This document shows, piece after piece, positions 59,692-64,000 of a stretch of DNA of 64,000 bases; positions within the stretch are counted from its first letter, which is position 1; each line of letters begins with the position of its first letter. The notes beneath the pieces are model-generated. The model was not told the DNA's origin, ran no database searches, and was given only the letters and a program-made list of their open reading frames with translations. The DNA is from Embleya scabrispora DSM 41855 (GTDB taxonomy: Bacteria > Actinomycetota > Actinomycetes > Streptomycetales > Streptomycetaceae), in the NCBI RefSeq assembly GCF_000372745.1, contig NZ_KB889585.1:95150-159149 (forward strand), written 5' to 3'. Position numbers and translations under genes: made by a program.

Positions 59692-60402
59692 TCACATGCC
59701 GCCGGAGGTCCCGCCCGCGTTGCCGGAGCCTGGACCGCCTGAGCTCGTATTGGTGACGATCGCGGCAACGTGCGCCGACCCGGAGGGCAAACGTTCCGAC
59801 GGAGGCTCGGGCCATCGGCGGCGCGATGTCTCCAGCTCGACGGGGATGCCGACTGCCGACAGCAGGGCATGCAAGTCCTGCTTCAGCCGCAGCGCGTCCG
59901 TGGGCGCCGGGTCGTCGGCCTGCATGACATGGCCACCCCCGATTGCCATGATGACAAACAGCGTTCTGTGGGCAGGCGGCGAATGGCCCTTGGAGGGCTC
60001 GACGATGCTCTCGTGCAGATGAATTCCTGCCAGGTCGGCGATCGGCAGCCATGGCCCCGGGCGGCCGGCCCGCACGAAGCGAAGCCGGGCCGGAGTCCGC
60101 GCCGGGGCAAATTGCACCCGGCGGACATGACGCAGTTCCCTGGCCGCGACGACCGGGCCGGCGATCAGCGAGGCAGCAGCCGCGAACAGGCCGGCCACGA
60201 GCAGCGCCTTGGCGAAGCCGGCGCCGAAGCCGACCATCAACAAGATGATCACGAGTCCGGCGCCGCCGAACACAAACGGCACCCACACCACCGAGGCAAG
60301 TGCGACGAGCACCGCCTGGCCGCGCGAACCGCCTTTCTCGCGGAAGACAACGTCGGTCGTCGCAGCGTCAGGGCCGGGCCGCACCAACTCACCGGGAGGC
60401 AT
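59692..60402 (-). CDS. Membrane protein, unknown function
   Basis: A 236-residue protein. Two adjacent hydrophobic helices occur at about residues 30-85 (VLVALASVVWVPFVFGGAGL, ALLVAGLFAAAASLIAGPVV), followed by a soluble domain of about 130 residues (WLPIADLAGIHLHESIVEPS, HRTLFVIMAIGGGHVMQADD) and a Gly/Ser tail. No known family was recognised. ATG 60402 is chosen because TACCTT (60415-60410) lies seven bases before it, suggesting a leaderless mRNA; a longer frame to 60468 exists. Confidence 0.65.
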   Translation of the reverse strand: MPPGELVRPGPDAATTDVVFREKGGSRGQAVLVALASVVWVPFVFGGAGLVIILLMVGFGAGFAKALLVAGLFAAAASLIAGPVVAARELRHVRRVQFAPARTPARLRFVRAGRPGPWLPIADLAGIHLHESIVEPSKGHSPPAHRTLFVIMAIGGGHVMQADDPAPTDALRLKQDLHALLSAVGIPVELETSRRRWPEPPSERLPSGSAHVAAIVTNTSSGGPGSGNAGGTSGGM

Positions 60403-60516
60403 GCCTCCCAAGGTAGACCCGGCCGCCGACCCCGGTCGAGGAAGTGCATCACCCGGCGCCATGCGCACGTCGAGCCGGGACCGCGCCTTCGCCCTCGACC
60501 CACGGCAGCGGTTTGC

Positions 60517-61053
60517 TCACCCCTGTCGGGCGAGGGCCGACTTGTCGTTCGCAGTCAGGCGGCGCACCAACATGCGGGTGGTGCCGCCGTCGTCCTCCAC
60601 GATGTCCCGGACATGCTCGAAGCCGATTCTGTCCAGCAGGGTCAGCGAGGCTTTGTTCGGTGCGGCCACGGTGGCGTAGACCTCGGTCAGTCCGAGGGTG
60701 GCGAAGCCATGGGCGACGATGGCTTCCGCCAACTCGGTTCCCAGGCCGACCCCCCAGGCCGTCGGCGCCAGAGCGTAGACGATCTCGTGGCCCTGGGCCA
60801 CGTCGGTCGTCTTGATCTCGGCATGCCCGACCAGCAGTCCGTCCCGACGAACGGCCCAGACATCGAACAGGTCCTGGGCATAGACCTTCGTGAAGAGCCG
60901 TCCGAACAGGGCGCGGTGCGCGGCTTCGGGGGCGGGGCCGTCACCCATCCACTGCGACACTCCGGTGTCCTGGAACAGGGCGACGAAGCCCTCTTCGTCC
61001 TCGGGGACGTACGGTTCCAGAAGCAGCCGCTCGGTGCGCAGAGTCGGAGTCAC
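60517..61053 (-). CDS. GNAT family N-acetyltransferase (RimJ/RimL-like)
   Basis: A 178-residue acetyltransferase. TLRTERLLLEPYVPEDEEGF starts the fold, VYALAPTAWGVGLGTELAEA is motif A for acetyl-CoA, and PNKASLTLLDRIGFEHVRDI is motif B, the RimJ/RimL pattern. GTG 61053 follows the -10-like TAGCGT (61067-61062) by eight bases without a ribosome site. The target could be a protein N-terminus or an antibiotic; unknown. It is divergent from the GNAT remnant. Confidence 0.85.
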   Translation of the reverse strand: MTPTLRTERLLLEPYVPEDEEGFVALFQDTGVSQWMGDGPAPEAAHRALFGRLFTKVYAQDLFDVWAVRRDGLLVGHAEIKTTDVAQGHEIVYALAPTAWGVGLGTELAEAIVAHGFATLGLTEVYATVAAPNKASLTLLDRIGFEHVRDIVEDDGGTTRMLVRRLTANDKSALARQG

Positions 61054-61282
61054 GGACGGCGACGCTACCCACGCGACATCCGGTGGGCAAGCCACTTTCG
61101 CCTGCACCGACATCGCCCTTCTCGGCGCCTCGGCGCCGTCGCCCGAGCCCTCCCGGTCGTGCCCTGGTGCGGACTCGCCAAGGGTGGGCCGGGATGGTTG
61201 CGCTGCGGAGCGCACTCTCGGGGCGCGGCCGGTCGAGTATCGCCGTCGCGAGCGCGCGGCCGGACGGGTTACCGTCGCGGTC

Positions 61283-61678
61283 ATGACGTCCCGAGTCGGT
61301 CCCGAGGGCCCCCGAATCAGTTCCGACAGTGGCGAGTTGATCGTTCGGCAGGAGACGGATGGCGATCACGGGGATGTGCATGAGGTCCACGCGCGCGCCT
61401 TCGGCAACGGCGAGCGGGTTCCCGGTCTGGTGGCGGCACTTCGCGTTGCCAAGGCCGCGTTGGCACCGATGTCCTTCGTCGCCACACTCGATGACCGGGT
61501 CGTCGGGCACGTCCTGCCGAGCGCGGGTCGGCTGGATGCGCCGCGCCGGATCGTGGACGTCCTGTCCCTGTTTGGGAGTTGGACTGCGTCGGCATGCGCG
61601 GCGCAGACCTACGGGCGGCCCGCGGCGAAGTCTGACGGTCCACCCGCGGCCGCTTCACCCACCTCGGGCCGGACGTGA
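61283..61678 (+). pseudogene. 3'-truncated GNAT acetyltransferase
   Basis: The first 95 codons match a GNAT enzyme (VRQETDGDHGDVHEVHARAF, RVAKAALAPMSFVATLDDRV, LDAPRRIVDVLSL), but just where the acetyl-CoA-binding motif A should begin (near 61570) similarity stops and the frame runs on as unrelated residues (FGSWTASACAAQTYGRP) to a stop at 61678. Normal relatives have about 170 residues. The promoter-like TACCGT (61270-61275) seven bases before ATG 61283 is still intact. Probably a deletion or insertion scar. Confidence 0.65.
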
Positions 61679-61748
61679 CCTGCGTGATCGGGCACGGGTC
61701 GGCCGTATGTCCGACCGGACTCCGATGCGCATCGTGATGCGGGGCTGC

Positions 61749-62516
61749 TCATGGGGGGTCGCCGGCGAGAAGCGTGGTCAAGGTGTGTCGGTGGATGTTG
61801 CCGATGATGCGGGCGCGGTTGACGGGGGAGAGGGTGACGTCGCCGTTGGGTTGTACGACTACGTGCTCCCACGAGTTGGGGTCGTCGGGGTCGGCCGGGG
61901 CGTGGGGGATGTGGCGGTGGGGTGGGAAGTCGGTGTTGCCGATGCGGTCCTCGCGGACGCCGAGGAGGGCGAGTTCGGCTCGGGCGGCGTCGGTGCGTCG
62001 GGTGGGGAGGGCGGTCGGGAGTTCGACTCGGAGCGGGATGTGTAGGCCGAGGGCGGTGAGGATGTTGGCGCGGGCGCGGGCGCGGGCGCGGATGTGGCTG
62101 CCGCCGAGTTGATCGGTGATCGCGTCGTGTTGGGCGGGGTCGTCGGAGTACCACGTGGTGGCGAGGCGGACTCGTTCGTGGGTGAACAGGGTCCATTGCT
62201 CGCGGGTGATGTAGAGCAGGTCGGTGTGGACCTCGATGTCGTGGCCGGCGTGGATGGCATGCCGGAGGAGGTCGGTGAAGTCCGGGTGCGCGGTGGGTTC
62301 CGCGCCGGCGAACTGCATTGATTCGGCGCCAAGTTGGGCAGCGTCGGTGATGATGCTGCGCCAGTTGTCGGTGGTCGTCTTCGTCGTTGCTTGGTTGGGC
62401 TTGGTGGTGAGGTCGTCGGCGTGACGGGCCGGGGTGTGGGCTGTATCGAGTTCCAGGGTGATGCGCCTGATGCGGGGCGTGGGCGGGGGTCGGACGGCGA
62501 GGGCGATGGTGACCAT
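61749..62516 (-). CDS. Radical-SAM-like protein without any cysteine
   Basis: A 255-residue protein that resembles actinobacterial radical SAM enzymes in sequence order: RRITLELDTAHTPARHADDL where the CxxxCxxC cluster loop should be, MQFAGAEPTAHPDFTDLLRH in place of GGEPT, HTDLLYITREQWTLFTHERV, ATTWYSDDPAQHDAI, ALGVREDRIGNTD, and VVVQPNGDVTLSPVNRARII near the end. No cysteine occurs in the whole chain, so neither the SAM cluster nor auxiliary clusters can form. It is probably a pseudoenzyme or repurposed binding protein. ATG 62516 has GGAG upstream; the next gene upstream is 42 bases away. Confidence 0.7.
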   Translation of the reverse strand: MVTIALAVRPPPTPRIRRITLELDTAHTPARHADDLTTKPNQATTKTTTDNWRSIITDAAQLGAESMQFAGAEPTAHPDFTDLLRHAIHAGHDIEVHTDLLYITREQWTLFTHERVRLATTWYSDDPAQHDAITDQLGGSHIRARARARANILTALGLHIPLRVELPTALPTRRTDAARAELALLGVREDRIGNTDFPPHRHIPHAPADPDDPNSWEHVVVQPNGDVTLSPVNRARIIGNIHRHTLTTLLAGDPP

Positions 62517-62558
62517 GGGGGCTCCGCTCGGCGGCTGGTGGCCGGGGTTGGGGTCGGG

Positions 62559-62984
62559 TCAAAGGGTTCGGGCTGCTTGTTGGATTGCTCGACGGACGCA
62601 GCGCAGGGTGCAGACGGTTCGGGTGTCGTCGGGTGGTTCCACGAGCCAGACGATGGGGTCGCCTGGGAGGGCGTTGGGTCGGGGAATGGTGATCCACGAG
62701 CCGCGGCCGTGGTGGCGGGGTCCGGTTCGGCGTTCGCGGGCGGGGAGGGTGTGGGTAGCGTCCGGCGGGACGAGGAAGCCGATCCGGCGATAGCGGCGGT
62801 CGAAGATGACCGGACCGGGATCGAGGCCGCGTTCGCGTAGGACGGTGAGGGTGGCGCGGCCGAGGGTCTCGTCGACCTCGATTACGTCGAAGGTCTCGCC
62901 GGCGGCGACGAGGTAGGGCGCGTGGGGATTGCGGGTCGTCGGCTCGTCGGCGGCCACCCGGGTGGGCTTCAGCAAGTAGTGCAT
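62559..62984 (-). CDS. Hypothetical protein of the radical-SAM-like cassette
   Basis: A 141-residue protein starting MHYLLKPTRVAADEPTTRNP. It contains FDVIEVDETLGRATLTVLRE and RRYRRIGFLVPPDATHTLPA, then GRGSWITIPRPN and IVWLVEPPDDTRTVCTLRCV. I recall similar sequences in actinobacteria with no assigned role. The combination of a beta-rich core and basic loops gives no clear function. ATG 62984 has AGGAG seven bases upstream. It lies between the HATPase gene and the radical-SAM-like gene, all on the same strand, so the three form an operon-like cassette. Confidence 0.65.
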   Translation of the reverse strand: MHYLLKPTRVAADEPTTRNPHAPYLVAAGETFDVIEVDETLGRATLTVLRERGLDPGPVIFDRRYRRIGFLVPPDATHTLPARERRTGPRHHGRGSWITIPRPNALPGDPIVWLVEPPDDTRTVCTLRCVRRAIQQAARTL

Positions 62985-63067
62985 GGGTGAACTCCTGTTG
63001 ATGCACACGGGGTTGGCGTGCATTGGGACTGCCCTTCTCCCGTGTTGGTCGGGAGTGAGCCCGGTCC

Positions 63068-63085
63068 CGCCCGCGAGTGCGGGCG
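63068..63085 (-). terminator. Hairpin after HATPase gene
   Basis: CGCCCGC (63068-63074) pairs with GCGGGCG (63079-63085) around GAGT, 13 bases after the HATPase stop. It may terminate or attenuate transcription before the two following genes. Confidence 0.45.
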
Positions 63086-63097
63086 TGTCGCGCGTGG

Positions 63098-63553
63098 CTA
63101 GAAGAGTGGGGGCTGCGCGCCGAGGGGTGCCTGCTCCGGGCATTCGGTGTCGACCTCGATCCACGCGGAGACGAGCTTGCCGCTCGTCATGCGGGACCAG
63201 GTGAATCCGGCCGCGTCGCTCTGCACCAGAGCGAGTCCACGGCCGCTTTGGGCGTCGAGCGGAATGTCCGCGAGGGTCTGGAGCCGGGGGCAGGGCGAGG
63301 GCAGGTAGTCCCACACCGCGATTTCGAGCTTCCTACCGCAGAGGGTCAGGATCAGGGTGAACTCGGCTCGTGTGGCGTCTCGTTGCGCATGCCGAACGGC
63401 GTTGGTCGCCAGCTCGGTGGCTATCAGTGCAGCCGAGTCGCAGGCGCGAATCGGGATCTGTTGCGCTGCGCAGAACTGGCGCAAGCGTTCGCGCGCGAGC
63501 TTCACGGAGGTGTCGGTCAGCGGGAAGTCCGCCTTGAGGGTGGTCGGCAGCAT
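63098..63553 (-). CDS. ATP-binding protein (anti-sigma-type HATPase)
   Basis: A 151-residue GHKL ATPase domain protein of the HATPase_c_2/RsbW-like group. The N-box is ALIATELATNAVRHA, the G1-type Asp is in IAVWDYLPSPCP, and SGRGLALVQSDA is the G2 box. Proteins of this kind act as anti-sigma factors or kinases, or partner XRE regulators in streptomycetes. ATG 63553 (MLPTTLKADF) has GGGAG five bases upstream; ATG 63565 is less likely. It is divergent from the XRE gene, a typical pair. Confidence 0.87.
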   Translation of the reverse strand: MLPTTLKADFPLTDTSVKLARERLRQFCAAQQIPIRACDSAALIATELATNAVRHAQRDATRAEFTLILTLCGRKLEIAVWDYLPSPCPRLQTLADIPLDAQSGRGLALVQSDAAGFTWSRMTSGKLVSAWIEVDTECPEQAPLGAQPPLF

Positions 63554-63859
63554 GGTGACTCCCATGTGACGCCTGAATGGTGGGATGCAGCACTTTTTGT
63601 CGGTGCGCGAGCCGGCTCTGACGGCCGAACTCGTCGAACCGGATCGCGGATCAAGAGCCCGATGCCGCCTCTGACATGTGCTGGGCCGCCTGAAGAGCGA
63701 CACGAGCATGATCACTCAGTGGGCCCGAGGGCTCACTGTAGGTGATCTGCCAGATACCGTCCTCTCTTTCTGGCAATTTGGCAAGTCTGCTTGGCAGGAG
63801 GCGTCGAGCGCCTCGCGGTGCGAGCGCGTGCCGTAGCAGACTGGGCGTTGGGAGGTTCG
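63554..63859. promoter_or_regulatory. Divergent region of HATPase and XRE genes
   Basis: About 300 bases. TGCCAGA (63748-63754) and TCTGGCA (63769-63775) are a perfect inverted repeat with a 14-base spacer; TGGCA recurs twice more in the following 25 bases. The cluster of sites lies 60-110 bases before the XRE start and may be its autoregulatory operator. No gene is seen. Confidence 0.45.
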
Positions 63860-64000
63860 ATGTCGATGCTGACGCTGGAGAAGCGCCAACTTGCTGATGA
63901 GCTCAAGATGTTGCGGAAGAAGTCGACGCTCACCGGGAAGCAGGTGGCTGAGGCGCTCGGAGTGTCGGAGCCGTTGGTCAATCGCATGGAGAATGCCAAG
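63860..64000 (+). CDS. XRE family helix-turn-helix regulator, 3' end outside window
   Basis: The first 47 codons of a helix-turn-helix protein: MSMLTLEKRQLADELKMLRK, then STLTGKQVAEALGVSEPLVN and RMENAK. This is the start of the XRE/DUF5753 (Scr1-type) regulators, which in streptomycetes lie next to an anti-sigma-like HATPase gene, as here. ATG 63860 has GGAGG at 63851-63855; ATG 63866 is a second option with better spacing. The rest of the gene is beyond the window. Confidence 0.8.
   Translation, partial: MSMLTLEKRQLADELKMLRKKSTLTGKQVAEALGVSEPLVNRMENAK

Noticed and set aside
61631..61646. Partial copy of the cluster operator (CTGACGGTCCACCCG)
   Set aside because: Only the left half matches and it lies inside the scar after the GNAT fragment, not before a gene.

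Overview
The window is high-GC actinobacterial DNA, most likely from the Streptomycetaceae or a close relative such as Embleya, Yinghuangia or Kitasatospora. The genus is inference. The order is seen directly: the sporulation pair bldN-rsbN, a rex-hemA-hemC-hemD-hemB block with a Rex operator, disA and radA, an excisionase-like DNA-binding protein followed by the 32-residue ribosomal protein bS22, and many genes that look leaderless.

Layout. 1-7.6 kb: an MMPL exporter running off the left edge and its TetR repressor, an SDR followed by the 3' remnant of an alcohol dehydrogenase, a TPR protein, a sterol desaturase/lysoplasmalogenase pair and a PRC-barrel/DUF2382 stress protein. 7.6-21.8 kb: housekeeping core with a GT-C glycosyltransferase, mutY, a secreted protein, disA, radA, two paralogous membrane proteins that fuse sigma-factor, zinc anti-sigma, transmembrane and BACON parts, a Cys-cluster protein, a Ppx/GppA phosphatase, a TIM-barrel isomerase and a TetR. 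21.8-33.4 kb: ilvD, an ABC exporter, proC, HAD phosphatase, MFS, an AcuC-like deacetylase, a small DNA-binding protein, bS22, an epimerase and an acyltransferase. 33.4-43.5 kb: rsbN/bldN, a HAD phosphatase, a glutaredoxin-like protein and the rex-hem block, which couples haem synthesis to the NADH/NAD+ ratio.

43.5-64 kb is accessory. It holds a degradation-type cluster (Rieske ferredoxin, acyl-CoA ligase, isochorismatase-fold protein, amidohydrolase, SDR, two acyl-CoA dehydrogenases). Three of its promoters, and that of a lone SDR at 58.7 kb, carry the same 15-bp palindrome CTGACG-N3-CGTCAG, which suggests one unseen TetR-type regulator. Around it are scars where truncated genes meet: a MarR regulator against a hydrolase at about 44.0 kb, an MMPL exporter against an ABC ATPase at 55.06 kb, and a GNAT fragment at 61.6 kb. 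The right end carries a regulatory cassette: a cysteine-free radical-SAM-like protein, an unknown protein, a HATPase and the start of an XRE-type repressor.

Intergenic DNA of the accessory part contains several families of degenerate short tandem repeats. Convergent gene pairs in the core are separated by very long perfect hairpins. No rRNA, intact tRNA, CRISPR array, insertion sequence or phage integrase was found.
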